A program made the position numbers and the translations under genes. The notes beneath the pieces are model-generated. The model did no database searches and had not been told where the DNA came from. It saw nothing but the letters and a program-made list of their open reading frames with translations. Of a stretch of 64,000 nucleotides of DNA, positions 10,225-19,721 are shown in pieces (the first letter of the stretch is position 1; the number at the start of each line of letters is the position of its first letter). Where the stretch lies: NCBI GenBank assembly GCA_000153745.1, contig DS022282.1, positions 1,976,589-2,040,588 of the forward strand. Direction: 5' to 3'. The DNA comes from Rhodobacterales bacterium HTCC2255. GTDB taxonomy: Bacteria; Pseudomonadota; Alphaproteobacteria; Rhodobacterales; Rhodobacteraceae.

Positions 10225-10869
10225 TTAGTCTTTAAAATTTGAGCTATTTTTCACTTGATCCCAGGCCCATACAACTTTTTGAAGGAACTCTTCTTGTGAT
10301 CTATCACCACCATTTAAGTCCGGATGAAGCTCTTTAATTAACGATTTGTATTTTTTACGTAATTCAGTTTTTGTCCAGTTATCTTTTGCTTCTAATGTGT
10401 CGATTGCTTTTCGCTCATCTGAGGGAAGGCGCTTTGATCCACCTAAAGCATCACCTTTACCTGGGTTTTTTGTTGCATTTTCACCCAGTACTTGATGTGG
10501 ATCTTCAATTCCTAATCTAGCCCATGCTCTCTGTTCTGCGGTTTGCTTTCCTAGAGGTTCAGTTTTTCGTTCCCAAACGCGATCAGCAGCAAATTGTTCT
10601 TGCAGCTCTTCTTCTGAATGGGTTTCAAAAAAATTCCATTTTTGGTTAAATTGTCGGATGTGTGCTAAGCAAAACCATCTAAACTCATCAAGATTATCTG
10701 GGTTTAGAGGCGCACGATATTTACCAGGTTCTTGGCATTCATGATGTTGGCAGGTCATTTTGGAAGTTTCTGAAGCACCAGACATTCCACGTCTGGTTCG
10801 CGCACGCTTCTTTTTATCCGCAGATACAGAAATATCAAAATCAAAATTCATAGGAGGCCGTTCTGCCAT
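10225..10869 (-). CDS. DnaJ-domain protein with a Cys/His knuckle
   Basis: A J-domain lies at the extreme C-terminus, with the HPD tripeptide in LIKELHPDLNGG; such domains stimulate Hsp70 ATPase activity. Unlike DnaJ there is no Gly/Phe or CxxCxGxG region. The N-terminal part carries C40-x4-C45 and C67-x2-H70, a possible zinc site, and a basic stretch KKKRARTRR at 19-27. The longest frame starts at GTG 10887, but ATG 10869 has AAAGGA six bases upstream and gives MAERPPMNF, so I use it (214 residues). It sits between bolA (divergent) and cobS. The J-domain is certain; the client or Hsp70 partner is not. Confidence 0.85.
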   Translation of the reverse strand: MAERPPMNFDFDISVSADKKKRARTRRGMSGASETSKMTCQHHECQEPGKYRAPLNPDNLDEFRWFCLAHIRQFNQKWNFFETHSEEELQEQFAADRVWERKTEPLGKQTAEQRAWARLGIEDPHQVLGENATKNPGKGDALGGSKRLPSDERKAIDTLEAKDNWTKTELRKKYKSLIKELHPDLNGGDRSQEEFLQKVVWAWDQVKNSSNFKD

Positions 10870-10957
10870 TTTAAATCCTTTATTCACTTGCCCGAGTCAG
10901 GAAAGAAATATTACTATATTCTTGGCTGATGCCAAGGGCTAATTAAAAGGAAGTGAC

Positions 10958-11212
10958 ATGGAATCAAGAATAATTGCAGCATTAACACTTGCATTTGCTC
11001 CAAGTGAGTTAATTGTTGAAGACGATAGCGAGTCTCATAGAGGGCATGGTGGTTATAAAGAAGGTGGTGAAACTCACTTTAATGTAAAGATACGTTCAAA
11101 GGCTTTCTCGGGGATGTCACAAATTTCGGCTCACAGAGCTGTTATGTCAAAATTGAAATCAGAATTTAATGATGGCTTACACGCACTTTCGTTAGATATT
11201 GGTGAATGCTAA
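10958..11212 (+). CDS. bolA: BolA-family protein
   Basis: Small (84 residues) single-domain BolA protein with the class II KH-like fold. The conserved segment HRGHGGYKEGGETHFNVKI holds the histidines used with monothiol glutaredoxins in Fe-S handling. AAGGAAGTGAC just before the ATG gives a good ribosome site. It is transcribed away from the dnaJ-like gene, so the 88-base gap must hold both promoters. Its stop overlaps the tail of the convergent DUF4177 gene by four bases. BolA proteins act in Fe-S cluster trafficking and redox signalling; the exact role here is inferred only from family. Confidence 0.93.
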   Translation: MESRIIAALTLAFAPSELIVEDDSESHRGHGGYKEGGETHFNVKIRSKAFSGMSQISAHRAVMSKLKSEFNDGLHALSLDIGEC

Positions 11213-11607
11213 AATTTATCTATAGGTGGCGTTTCATATTCATCTTCCAAAGGTTGATCAATAATTTTTGAATCTTCAATTGACGAAAGTGTTGGTTCTT
11301 TTTTATTTGAAAAGCTTTTAAAAGGATTAAAACCTTGAGGTTTTTCAATACTTTCGGTGTTTATTTCAGTAGATGTTTCGCGTTTAAAAATTAATACATT
11401 TTGGTTCATTTCGCGGCGTTTTCTTGTTAAGCCTTGCCTCTCAATGGAAGGAAGGCTCTCAGCTTGCATATATTCCCATCCTTCATCTGCCATTAGATTT
11501 ATTGCTTCAGTTAACGCATTTGCAAAACGCCCATCTGCTCCTTTTACTCCTTTTGCTTTTTTCCCAAAAGTAGGAGCTGGTATAACCTTGTACTCAAAAA
11601 ACGGCAT
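11209..11607 (-). CDS. DUF4177-domain protein
   Basis: The N-terminal ~70 residues, starting FFEYKVIPAPTFGKKAKG and containing EAINLMADEGWEYMQAE, match what I know of DUF4177 proteins of Rhodobacterales, whose function is unknown. The C-terminal ~50 residues are polar and probably disordered, with many Glu, Lys and Pro. The frame could start upstream at 11667, but the ATG at 11607 (MPFFEYK) has GGAA eight bases upstream and fits family starts; ATG 11613 is the close alternative. No signal peptide or membrane segment is visible. It is tail-to-tail with bolA. Confidence 0.72.
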   Translation of the reverse strand: MPFFEYKVIPAPTFGKKAKGVKGADGRFANALTEAINLMADEGWEYMQAESLPSIERQGLTRKRREMNQNVLIFKRETSTEINTESIEKPQGFNPFKSFSNKKEPTLSSIEDSKIIDQPLEDEYETPPIDKF

Positions 11608-11725
11608 ATTCATGTTCCAAACATTTTTTTTACATGTGCTCAATTCAGTAAATCCTAAATTCAGCATATATTAATATAATTTTATCTACAACTGACTGAT
11701 AGATTGGTGTTTTATAATCACTTTC

Positions 11726-13237
11726 TCAATTCAGCAGTTTTTTTGCGATAATCTCATTTACAGCTTTTGGATTGGCTTTTCCACCTGTAGCTTTCATTAC
11801 TTGACCAACAAACCAACCGGCTAGTTTCGGATTTTCTTTTGCTTTCGTTACTTGATCAGGATTTTCAATCATAATCTTATCAATAGCCGCTTCAATTTTC
11901 GTGGTATCAGTTACTTGTTTCATTCCACGCTTATCAACAATATCTGAAGGATTTCCACCTTCAGTCCATACAATTTCAAAAAGATCTTTTGCAATTTTAC
12001 CTGAGATGTCACCTTTACTTATTAAATCTAAAATATCACCTAATTGAGTTGTGGAAATTGGACTCTCTTTTATTGTTAAATCTGCTTTGTTCAAGCGACC
12101 AAATAACTCATTTATTACCCAATTAGCAGCTTGTTTTCCGTCACGGCCATTAGCAATTTTTTCAAAATATTCAGCATCAGAAAGATCAGCTGTAAGAACA
12201 CTTGCATCATATTCAGTGACTTTAAATTCCTTTATGAAGCGAATTTTTTTTTCGTCCGGAAGTTCGGGAAGATTTTCTGCAATTCCATCGACCCATTTTT
12301 GATCTATTTCAAGTGGCAAAAGGTCTGGGTCTGGAAAATACCTATAATCATGGGCTTCTTCTTTTGAACGCATCGACCTTGTTTCATTTTTCTCAGCGTC
12401 ATAAAGACGTGTTTCTTGATCAATTGTTCCACCATCTTCAAGAATAGAAATTTGTCTTCTTGCTTCAAAATCTATTGCAAGTTGTATAAACCGCATTGAA
12501 TTCATATTTTTAAGTTCGCATCTTGTCCCAAGATGGCTAAAATCACCTGACGCGCGAAATTTTTCATATTGGCCTGAGGGGCAAACGGAAACATTAACAT
12601 CAGCACGCATGTTGCCGTTTTGCATGTTACCGTCACATGTCCCTAAATATCGTAAAATTTGCCTTAATTTTGTCACATATGCAGCAGCTTCTTCAGGGCT
12701 TCGAATGTCAGGCATCGACACGATTTCCATTAAAGCAACACCGGTTCTGTTCAAGTCAACAAATGACATATTTGGATCCATATCATGTACAGACTTGCCT
12801 GCATCTTGCTCCAAATGAATTCGTTCAACTCTAACGTTTCTTGCTATTCCTGCATCTAAATTAACCAATATTTCGCCTTCGCCAACTATTGGGTGATATA
12901 ACTGACTAATCTGATAACCTTGTGGTAAATCAGGATAAAAATAATTTTTTCTATCAAATGCGGAATACAAATTAATTTTTGCTTTTAATCCTAAACCAGT
13001 TCTTACTGCCTGCTCTACGCAAAATTCATTTATAACTGGAAGCATTCCAGGCATTGCAGCGTCAACCATTGATACATTTGAATTGGGCTCATTGCCAAAT
13101 TTAGTCGATGCTCCTGAAAATAATTTTGATTTTGAAGCTACCTGCGCATGAACTTCCATACCAATTACTAATTCCCAATCTCCTTTAGTGCCAGAGTATA
13201 CTTTTGGTTTGGGTTCTTCATAAATGAGATCTAGCAT
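11726..13237 (-). CDS. gatB: Aspartyl/glutamyl-tRNA amidotransferase subunit B
   Basis: GatB of the GatCAB complex, which converts Glu-tRNA(Gln) and, where needed, Asp-tRNA(Asn) to the amide form. The protein opens with the signature [12 protein letters not shown] near residues 21-32, contains [14 protein letters not shown] near 92-105, and ends with a GatB/YqeY tail ([18 protein letters not shown]). Length 503 is typical. AGGAAA lies about eight bases before the ATG. gatA and gatC are not in this window, which is common because gat genes are often scattered in alphaproteobacteria. Confidence 0.97.
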   Translation of the reverse strand: MLDLIYEEPKPKVYSGTKGDWELVIGMEVHAQVASKSKLFSGASTKFGNEPNSNVSMVDAAMPGMLPVINEFCVEQAVRTGLGLKAKINLYSAFDRKNYFYPDLPQGYQISQLYHPIVGEGEILVNLDAGIARNVRVERIHLEQDAGKSVHDMDPNMSFVDLNRTGVALMEIVSMPDIRSPEEAAAYVTKLRQILRYLGTCDGNMQNGNMRADVNVSVCPSGQYEKFRASGDFSHLGTRCELKNMNSMRFIQLAIDFEARRQISILEDGGTIDQETRLYDAEKNETRSMRSKEEAHDYRYFPDPDLLPLEIDQKWVDGIAENLPELPDEKKIRFIKEFKVTEYDASVLTADLSDAEYFEKIANGRDGKQAANWVINELFGRLNKADLTIKESPISTTQLGDILDLISKGDISGKIAKDLFEIVWTEGGNPSDIVDKRGMKQVTDTTKIEAAIDKIMIENPDQVTKAKENPKLAGWFVGQVMKATGGKANPKAVNEIIAKKLLN

Positions 13238-13369
13238 AATTTATTTTCCTGAAATAACTGTGGTGTGTTTTAAGGTGACAAGATCAGATGAGCAAGTGTG
13301 AAAGGTCTTTCAAACTCTCAGACTATTAATAATTATTTACTCTCAATTTAGAAATATCCACATCTTTAT

Positions 13370-15928
13370 TTAAACTAGAATTTTATTAACTATTTCTAGT
13401 GTATCCTTGGATAATTTGGGTGAAACTTGAATTTTACGAAGTTGAGTAGTGATTAATGTTTGGCGCTTTTTATCATAGCGTTTCCAAGTCTCAAATACTC
13501 CGCACATCCTGGCAGCAGTTTGAGGGTTTATCTGGTCTAATTTAATTATCCAATCTGAAACAAATTCATATCCGGAGCCATCTTTCATGTGAAATGCGGG
13601 TGGTGACATTGCAAACGAGCCAATAACGCTTCGAAAACGATTAGGGTTTCTCCAATTAAAATCAGCATGTGAAGATAACTCTTTTACAATATTTAGTGCA
13701 TTTGATGGATTTGCTGATAAAATTTGAATTGCAAACCATTTATCAATAACAAGAGCGTCTGAATGCCATTGGGTATAAAAATCCTTAGCGCAGCTATTCT
13801 TAATATTCCCTGAAATGATAAGCCCAAGAGAAGAAAGCTGTTCAGTCATATTATCTGCAGTCTTGAATTGCTGAAATGCGGTCTTTCCACCGTCAATTCT
13901 TGTTATATATTTTAGTACAGTATTACGTAGTGATCTTTGACCCGCCGATTTTGCGTCTGGCCTATACTCGGTATGAATTGTTAAATCTTCATATAAATTT
14001 GTTAATTGATTTATTAAACTTTTAGCTATGCGTCGCTCCATGTCTTCTAGTGCTAAAAATATTTCGTCTGGATCAGGAACATTTCCGCTATCAAAAATTG
14101 TTTGAGCAATTGTTTCTTGTGATGGTAATGTCAATAAAAGAGACAGATAAGCTGGGTCTAAACTTTTATCTACTATTAACTTCGATAGAATTTCTAAAAA
14201 AGGTTTAGAATTAATAGGATTTTTGTTAATATTTGATATCAATAGTTCAATCGAAATATTACGACCAGCTTCCCATTTATTAAATGTGTCACTATCATTT
14301 TCAAACAAAAATGTTTGAGTTTCTATATTTATTTTTCTGTCTAATATTACAGGGGCAGAAAACCCACGCAATAGTGAAACAACTGGTCTTTGATTTATCT
14401 TGAACTGAAACGTTTGTTTTTTATTATGTAAATTTAATACAATCTCAGGTAATATTTCTTTTCCGTCCAAACCTATGAATCCAGTTTTAATAGGTATTAC
14501 TTGAGGTAGTTTATCCTTACGGTTTGTTGATGGATTTTGATCTTGTATGAGAGTTAATTCAAATATGCCATCATTGAAGTCTTCTTTTACAGTAACTTTT
14601 GGTGTGCCACTTTGACTATACCAAAGTTTAAATTGTGTTAAGTCAATTTCACAACTATCTTCAAATACTTTGATCCAATCTTCAATTGTACAAGCCTCGC
14701 CGTCGTGTCTATTAAAGTAAAGATCTAACGCTTTATAGTAACGTATATCTCCAACTAATAATTTTAGCATTCCAATTATTTCAGAACCCTTTTCGTATAC
14801 TGTTGATGTATAAAAATTATTAATTTCGACGTATTTTTCTGGCCTGCATGGATGTGCTAGAGGGCCAGAATCTTCTCGAAATTGTCTAGCGCGCAATTGA
14901 ATAACATCTTCGATCCTTTTAACAGCATGCGAACGTTGATCGCTACTAAACTGTTGGTCGCGAAATACAGTTAATCCTTCTTTCAAGCATAATTGAAACC
15001 AGTTTTTACAAGTAATTCGGTTGCCGGTCCAATTATGAAAGTATTCGTGAGCTATGATTCCCTCAATTAGTTCAAAATCTCGATCAGTAGCTGTTTCTGG
15101 ACTGGCTAATACATATTTTGAGTTAAATATATTCAGTCCCTTATTTTCCATTGCACCCATATTAAAATCATCAACTGCGACAATCATAAATAAATCCAAA
15201 TCATATTCGCGCTTGTAAACTTCTTCATCCCATTTCATCGACCTTTTTAATGCATCCATTGCGTATTCACACTTAGATTGATCGCCGTCTCTAACATAAA
15301 TTTGCAGGTCAATTTTACGACCGCTCATCGTTGTAAAAGTATCATCGAAAGACACTAAGTCGCCGGCAACAAGTGCAAATAAATATGCAGGCTTTACCCA
15401 TGGATCTTGCCATTTACCGTGGCATATTTTGTTCCCATTAGAAAGTAGAGTGGGATGTTTGCTATCAATGGTAACGTTAAATAGAGCCATAACATCTGGT
15501 CTATCTGGGTAGTAAGTGATTTTTCGAAATCCTTGTGCTTCACATTGGGTGCAGTACATTCCGTTCGAAATATACAATCCTTCTAATGCTGTGTTGCCTT
15601 TGGGATTGATTTCAACTTCACAAGTCCATGTAAAGTTATCCTGTGGGATGTATTCTGCTGAAACAATTAATCCCTCAGAGTGTAGTGTCATCTGATCCGA
15701 GCTTAATTTTTTACCATTGATTTCAGCAGATATTAATTTAAGCATTCGTCCATCAAGCTCAAGTGCATGTGGAGCATCGGATCTTTTGGGATTATTTATA
15801 AACTTAATCTTAGATTTAACCCTAGTATTTGTTGGAGATAACTTAAAATCTAAATCGACACTTTCAACCCAGAAAGCAGGTTCTTTGTAATCAGAAAGTA
15901 ATATTTTATTTGCTTTGTTTGAGTTCAT
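13370..15928 (-). CDS. pepN: Aminopeptidase N (M1 family)
   Basis: Zinc aminopeptidase of the bacterial PepN branch. The exopeptidase motif GAMENKGLN lies near residue 254; the zinc motif HEYFHNWTG near 294 is followed about 18 residues later by the glutamate of CLKEGLTVF. The N-terminal beta-domain and the DUF3458-type C-terminal helical region complete the usual architecture (852 residues against about 870). GGAG lies eight bases before the ATG. The gene is divergent from glcB across a 246-base gap that contains the operator-like repeats listed separately. It is cytoplasmic: no signal peptide is visible. Confidence 0.96.
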   Translation of the reverse strand: MNSNKANKILLSDYKEPAFWVESVDLDFKLSPTNTRVKSKIKFINNPKRSDAPHALELDGRMLKLISAEINGKKLSSDQMTLHSEGLIVSAEYIPQDNFTWTCEVEINPKGNTALEGLYISNGMYCTQCEAQGFRKITYYPDRPDVMALFNVTIDSKHPTLLSNGNKICHGKWQDPWVKPAYLFALVAGDLVSFDDTFTTMSGRKIDLQIYVRDGDQSKCEYAMDALKRSMKWDEEVYKREYDLDLFMIVAVDDFNMGAMENKGLNIFNSKYVLASPETATDRDFELIEGIIAHEYFHNWTGNRITCKNWFQLCLKEGLTVFRDQQFSSDQRSHAVKRIEDVIQLRARQFREDSGPLAHPCRPEKYVEINNFYTSTVYEKGSEIIGMLKLLVGDIRYYKALDLYFNRHDGEACTIEDWIKVFEDSCEIDLTQFKLWYSQSGTPKVTVKEDFNDGIFELTLIQDQNPSTNRKDKLPQVIPIKTGFIGLDGKEILPEIVLNLHNKKQTFQFKINQRPVVSLLRGFSAPVILDRKINIETQTFLFENDSDTFNKWEAGRNISIELLISNINKNPINSKPFLEILSKLIVDKSLDPAYLSLLLTLPSQETIAQTIFDSGNVPDPDEIFLALEDMERRIAKSLINQLTNLYEDLTIHTEYRPDAKSAGQRSLRNTVLKYITRIDGGKTAFQQFKTADNMTEQLSSLGLIISGNIKNSCAKDFYTQWHSDALVIDKWFAIQILSANPSNALNIVKELSSHADFNWRNPNRFRSVIGSFAMSPPAFHMKDGSGYEFVSDWIIKLDQINPQTAARMCGVFETWKRYDKKRQTLITTQLRKIQVSPKLSKDTLEIVNKILV

Positions 15929-15993
15929 TTTGTTATCTCCAAGACTAATATGTTTACCAGTGAAGAAATATCACTAGACTGCAAGAGAAATTT

Positions 15994-16011
15994 TTGTATA
16001 CCGTTGTATAC
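15994..16011. promoter_or_regulatory. Tandem GTATAC operator-like sites in the pepN/glcB gap
   Basis: The octamer TTGTATAC occurs twice with a 10-base period (15994-16001 and 16004-16011), one helical turn apart. Each contains the perfect palindrome GTATAC. TNGTATACNA-like palindromes are typical binding sites of GntR-family (FadR/VanR-type) repressors. The position is about 26 bases upstream of the putative glcB -35 box and within reach of a pepN promoter. A GntR-type regulator responding to a 2-hydroxy or 2-keto acid would fit malate synthase, but no such regulator gene is in the window. Confidence 0.4.
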
Positions 16012-16036
16012 ATGAAGGATTGGGTAACTTAAAGAT

Positions 16037-16064
16037 TTGACTTGCCTTTTGTAATTGGTAATAT
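16037..16064 (+). promoter_or_regulatory. Putative sigma70-type promoter of glcB
   Basis: TTGACT (16037-16042) and TAATAT (16059-16064) are separated by 16 bases and lie 110 bases upstream of the chosen glcB start. The match is good, but the surroundings are AT-rich, so a chance match is possible. The GTATAC repeats lie just upstream. Confidence 0.4.
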
Positions 16065-16174
16065 TATTTGACCAATAGCTGTGTTTTAATCTGATATTAG
16101 ATTTTTGTAAATTAATCTTAATATTTCGATAATGATCTGGTTGTTGAATGCCTTTAAAATTGGAGATTAGGATA

Positions 16175-18304
16175 ATGCGAACTGAAAAATATGGATTAAA
16201 AGTAGATGATAAATTAGTTGAATTTGTCGAAGCCAATGCATTGCCAGGTATTGATATCTCTTCAGATAATTTTTGGAAAGGTTTAGCTAGTATTGTAAAC
16301 AATTTAGGTCCTAAGAATAGAGAATTACTTCAAAAGCGAAAAGAGCTCAAACAGAAAATAGATGGCTGGCATATTGAAAACCGAGGTAAACAGTTTGATG
16401 CTGCTAATTATAAAGAATTTTTAAAATCTATTGGTTATTTGGTTGATGAAGGTGCTGATTTTGAAATTGAAACGAGTAATGTTGACGATGAGATTGCAAA
16501 TATAGCTGGCCCACAATTAGTTGTTCCGATTACTAATTCTCGCTTTGCTTTAAATGCAGCAAATGCTCGCTTTGGGTCATTATATGACTCAGTATATGGA
16601 ACTGATGTATTGGGTAGTATATCTCAGTCCAAAAGTTATGATCCAGCACGAGGTGCAGAGGTTATTGCTTATGCTAAGAATTTTTTGGATGAGACTTTTC
16701 CCATTTCTGGTCTTTCTCACGCAGATGCAACAAATTATTTAGTCAAAGACGGTGTGCTCTTAGTAGATGGAAAAAAATTAAAGGATACTGAACAGTTTGC
16801 TGGCTTTCGAGGGCCAGAAAATTCTCCAGAAGGCATTCTGTTAAAAAATAACAATTTACACGTTGAATTATACTTTAATAAAGAATTACCAATTGGTCAG
16901 GCTGACAAAGCGGGTATTGCAGATGTTATTTTAGAAAGTGCACTATCAGCAATAATGGATTGTGAAGATAGTGTGGCAGCTGTTGATGCTGAAGATAAGA
17001 TATTGGCTTATACAAACTGGCTTGGATTGATGAAGCGTGATTTGACCTGTAGTTTTACAAAAGCTGGAAAAACTCTTAGACGAAGATTATTACCTGATCG
17101 TAAGTATATTTCACCAAATGGAACACAATTTCAACTTAAAGGTAGAGCTTTAATGTTGGTTCGTAATGTTGGTCATCTTATGACAAATCCAGCTATTTTA
17201 GACTCTGATGGTAATGAAATTGGTGAAGGCTTCATGGATGCGATGTTTACAGTCGCAATAGCGATGCATGATCTAGATCGAAAATCAGGTAATTCTGTTA
17301 CTGGATCAGTATACATAGTTAAACCAAAAATGCATGGGCCTGAAGAAGTTTCCTTTACCGATGAAATTTTTACTGAAGTTGAAAAAGCCCTAGGTCTACC
17401 ACAATACACTGTTAAAATTGGTATTATGGATGAAGAAAGACGTACAACTGTAAACTTAAAAGAGTGTATTCGAGCAGCGAAACATCGCGTGGCATTTATT
17501 AATACTGGTTTCCTTGACCGAACAGGCGACGAAATCCATACTTCAATGGAAGCTGGGCCATTCTTACGGAAAGATGAAATTAAAAAACAACCTTGGATTG
17601 CTGCTTACGAAGATCAAAACGTTGACGTTGGATTAGCCTGTGGCTTGCAGGGAAAAGCTCAAATTGGGAAGGGAATGTGGGCAGTTCCTGATAACATGGC
17701 CGATATGATGGATCAAAAAATATCTCATCCTGATTCTGGAGCGAATTGCGCTTGGGTTCCGTCTCCAACCGCAGCAACTCTGCATGCCATACATTATCAT
17801 AAAATTGATGTTTTTGCGCGCCAAAACGCAATACAAAAAAGTGGCAGACGTGCTTCTGTTGATACGATTTTACAATTTCCTGTTTCCCAGGGGCAAAATT
17901 GGTCAAATGATGAGATAACACGTGAAATAGAAAATAATGCACAAGGCATTTTAGGATATGTTGTTCGATGGGTTGACCAAGGTATTGGTTGTTCAAAAGT
18001 TCCAGACATAAATAATGTGGGTCTAATGGAAGACCGAGCAACTTGTCGTATATCAGCGCAACATATCGCTAATTGGCTTCATCATGGTATTGTTACACCT
18101 GAAGAGGTAATGCAAATTTTGCAAAGAATGGCAGGAGTTGTGGACTCTCAAAATGCAAATGACCCAGCTTATAGTCCAATGTCACCAAACTTTACCTCTA
18201 TTTCATTTCAAGCGGCATGTGATCTTGTGTTTAAAGGTGCAATACAACCATCGGGATATACTGAACCTGTATTACATGCGCGAAGATTAGAACTAAAAGG
18301 TTAA
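16175..18304 (+). CDS. glcB: Malate synthase G
   Basis: Condenses glyoxylate with acetyl-CoA to malate in the cytoplasm. It is the large monomeric G isoform (709 residues). Family landmarks include the N-terminal [32 protein letters not shown] near 270, [13 protein letters not shown] near 420 and the C-terminal [18 protein letters not shown]. The longest frame starts at ATG 16148, but ATG 16175 has GGAG nine bases and AGGA two bases upstream and gives MRTEKYG, the family start. glcG follows six bases after the stop, recalling the E. coli glc operon in which glcG precedes glcB. Together with an oxidase producing glyoxylate it would allow growth on C2 acids. Confidence 0.97.
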   Translation: MRTEKYGLKVDDKLVEFVEANALPGIDISSDNFWKGLASIVNNLGPKNRELLQKRKELKQKIDGWHIENRGKQFDAANYKEFLKSIGYLVDEGADFEIETSNVDDEIANIAGPQLVVPITNSRFALNAANARFGSLYDSVYGTDVLGSISQSKSYDPARGAEVIAYAKNFLDETFPISGLSHADATNYLVKDGVLLVDGKKLKDTEQFAGFRGPENSPEGILLKNNNLHVELYFNKELPIGQADKAGIADVILESALSAIMDCEDSVAAVDAEDKILAYTNWLGLMKRDLTCSFTKAGKTLRRRLLPDRKYISPNGTQFQLKGRALMLVRNVGHLMTNPAILDSDGNEIGEGFMDAMFTVAIAMHDLDRKSGNSVTGSVYIVKPKMHGPEEVSFTDEIFTEVEKALGLPQYTVKIGIMDEERRTTVNLKECIRAAKHRVAFINTGFLDRTGDEIHTSMEAGPFLRKDEIKKQPWIAAYEDQNVDVGLACGLQGKAQIGKGMWAVPDNMADMMDQKISHPDSGANCAWVPSPTAATLHAIHYHKIDVFARQNAIQKSGRRASVDTILQFPVSQGQNWSNDEITREIENNAQGILGYVVRWVDQGIGCSKVPDINNVGLMEDRATCRISAQHIANWLHHGIVTPEEVMQILQRMAGVVDSQNANDPAYSPMSPNFTSISFQAACDLVFKGAIQPSGYTEPVLHARRLELKG

Positions 18305-18310
18305 ATTAAA

Positions 18311-18739
18311 ATGACATCTATATCGTTGGCGAAAGCTAAAGAAATTATTGATAATATTCTTCAAGAAGGAATAAAAAAAAATATGCAACCTTTATCGGTT
18401 GTTGTTTTAGATACAGGTGGGAATATCAAAGCATTTGAACGTTCAGATGGGGCATCTCCAGGACGCTTTAAACTTGCTGATGGTAAAGCTCATGCTGCAA
18501 TCATGATGGGAATTCCATCATCCGCAATAATGCAAAGAGCCGAACAACAAGCGTATTTTGTAAATGCTTTGAGCGTTTCTTTTAATGGCCGGTTCACTCC
18601 AGTAAGTGGAGGCGTTTTGGTTAAGGATGATAATGATATTACAATAGGTGCTGTTGGTGTTACAGGTGATACATCTGAAAATGATACAATTGCAGCTGTA
18701 GCTGGTATTAAATTAACTGGATTTAACTTTTCAGCCTGA
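18311..18739 (+). CDS. glcG: GlcG/HbpS-family protein
   Basis: A 142-residue single-domain protein of the GlcG/HbpS (DUF336) family. The motif VVVLDTGGNIKAFERSDGA near residues 28-46 and the KAHAAIMMG helix are typical. Family members bind haem or cob(I)alamin-like ligands or have no assigned activity; GlcG is encoded in the E. coli glycolate operon, also with no settled function. There is no signal peptide, unlike the secreted HbpS branch. It lies 6 bases behind glcB and ahead of a strong terminator, so the two genes form a bicistronic unit. The symbol follows context and family and is tentative. Confidence 0.82.
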   Translation: MTSISLAKAKEIIDNILQEGIKKNMQPLSVVVLDTGGNIKAFERSDGASPGRFKLADGKAHAAIMMGIPSSAIMQRAEQQAYFVNALSVSFNGRFTPVSGGVLVKDDNDITIGAVGVTGDTSENDTIAAVAGIKLTGFNFSA

Positions 18740-18759
18740 GCCTAATTAGTTTGTTTTTT

Positions 18760-18797
18760 ATAATCAAGATAACTAAAATTATCTTGATTATTTTTTA
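18760..18797 (+). terminator. Rho-independent terminator after glcB-glcG
   Basis: A perfect 13-base-pair stem (18760-18772 with 18779-18791) with a six-base loop CTAAAA is followed directly by a T-rich tract. It lies 21 bases past the glcG stop. The stem is AT-rich but long, and this is the clearest terminator in the window. Confidence 0.85.
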
Positions 18798-18864
18798 TAC
18801 TGTAATTTTTTAAATATAAGTAATATGTAGTATAAAATAATATTTATATTTAACAGGATTACTT

Positions 18865-19611
18865 ATGAAACGTCCTATTGTTGGGGTTATATCGAACTCT
18901 TATCTCGTGGATGACTCCTATCCAGTACAGTTAGCAGGAACTTCAAACTTAGAAGCTCTTTATAATGTATCAAAAGTTTTACCTGTAATTTTCCCAGGTA
19001 CGCCTGCACTAAGTGATACCAATGAAATTTGTGAAAATTTTGATGGAATTCTTTTAACTGGTGCAAGACCAAATATTCATCCTGAAGAATATGGAGAAGA
19101 AGAGACTTTAGAACATGGCCAATTTGATGTTAACCGTGACGCTGTCTCTCTCCCTTTAGTGCGTGCATGCGTTGAAAAAGGAATACCAATTTTGGGTATT
19201 TGTAGAGGGTTCCAAGAATTTAATGTAGCATTTGGTGGTTCACTCTATCCAGAAATTCAAGATTTACCTGGTAGAATGAATCATCGCATGCCTCCAGATG
19301 GAACAATTGAAGAAAAGTTTGCAATGCGTCATGAAGTGAATTTATTGGAGGGTGGACATTTTGAAAAAATCTTTGGTGCAAGAAAAATTGTAACAAATTC
19401 TCTACATGGCCAAGGCATAAAAATAGCTGGAGAAAGAGTAATTATTGAAGGTCATGCTACAGATGGAACTCCCGAAGCAATTAGGATAAAGAATGCAATA
19501 AACTTTGCTTATGCTGTTCAATGGCATCCTGAATGGAATGCTTTAAAAGATTCCGTATCTAAGCCTCTTTTTGAAGCATTTGGGCAGGCAATTCATACAA
19601 CAAAGTTATAA
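18865..19611 (+). CDS. Peptidase C26 / gamma-glutamyl-GABA hydrolase-like (PuuD family)
   Basis: Class I glutamine amidotransferase fold used as a stand-alone hydrolase of gamma-glutamyl bonds. The nucleophile is C113 in GICRGFQEFNVAFGG; the remaining triad residues are H221 and E223 in QWHPEWNA. NSLHGQGIK is also conserved in PuuD-like enzymes. PuuD releases GABA from gamma-glutamyl-GABA in putrescine breakdown, but no other puu genes are nearby, so the substrate may differ (for instance another gamma-glutamylated amine). AGGA precedes the ATG. It is isolated between a terminator and dusA and is probably monocistronic. Confidence 0.88.
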   Translation: MKRPIVGVISNSYLVDDSYPVQLAGTSNLEALYNVSKVLPVIFPGTPALSDTNEICENFDGILLTGARPNIHPEEYGEEETLEHGQFDVNRDAVSLPLVRACVEKGIPILGICRGFQEFNVAFGGSLYPEIQDLPGRMNHRMPPDGTIEEKFAMRHEVNLLEGGHFEKIFGARKIVTNSLHGQGIKIAGERVIIEGHATDGTPEAIRIKNAINFAYAVQWHPEWNALKDSVSKPLFEAFGQAIHTTKL

Positions 19612-19721
19612 TTTTGAAAAACATAAATTTTATGAAACTTCGCTTGTATAGCATATTTAATTTTATGGTATTATTAAGATTATAAACATTTTAAAATAAA
19701 ACTATTTCAAGTAGGTTTGAT

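Noticed and set aside
13299..13312. Palindrome TGAAAG-GT-CTTTCA upstream of gatB
   Set aside because: Short arms in AT-rich DNA with no second copy nearby; too weak to call an operator.
15925..16302. 125-residue minus-strand frame over the pepN/glcB gap
   Set aside because: It overlaps the conserved start of glcB and the pepN start; composition looks like a shadow and no family features are seen.
17580..18041. 153-residue antisense frame in glcB
   Set aside because: Fully inside a well-conserved malate synthase gene; no start context or recognisable family.
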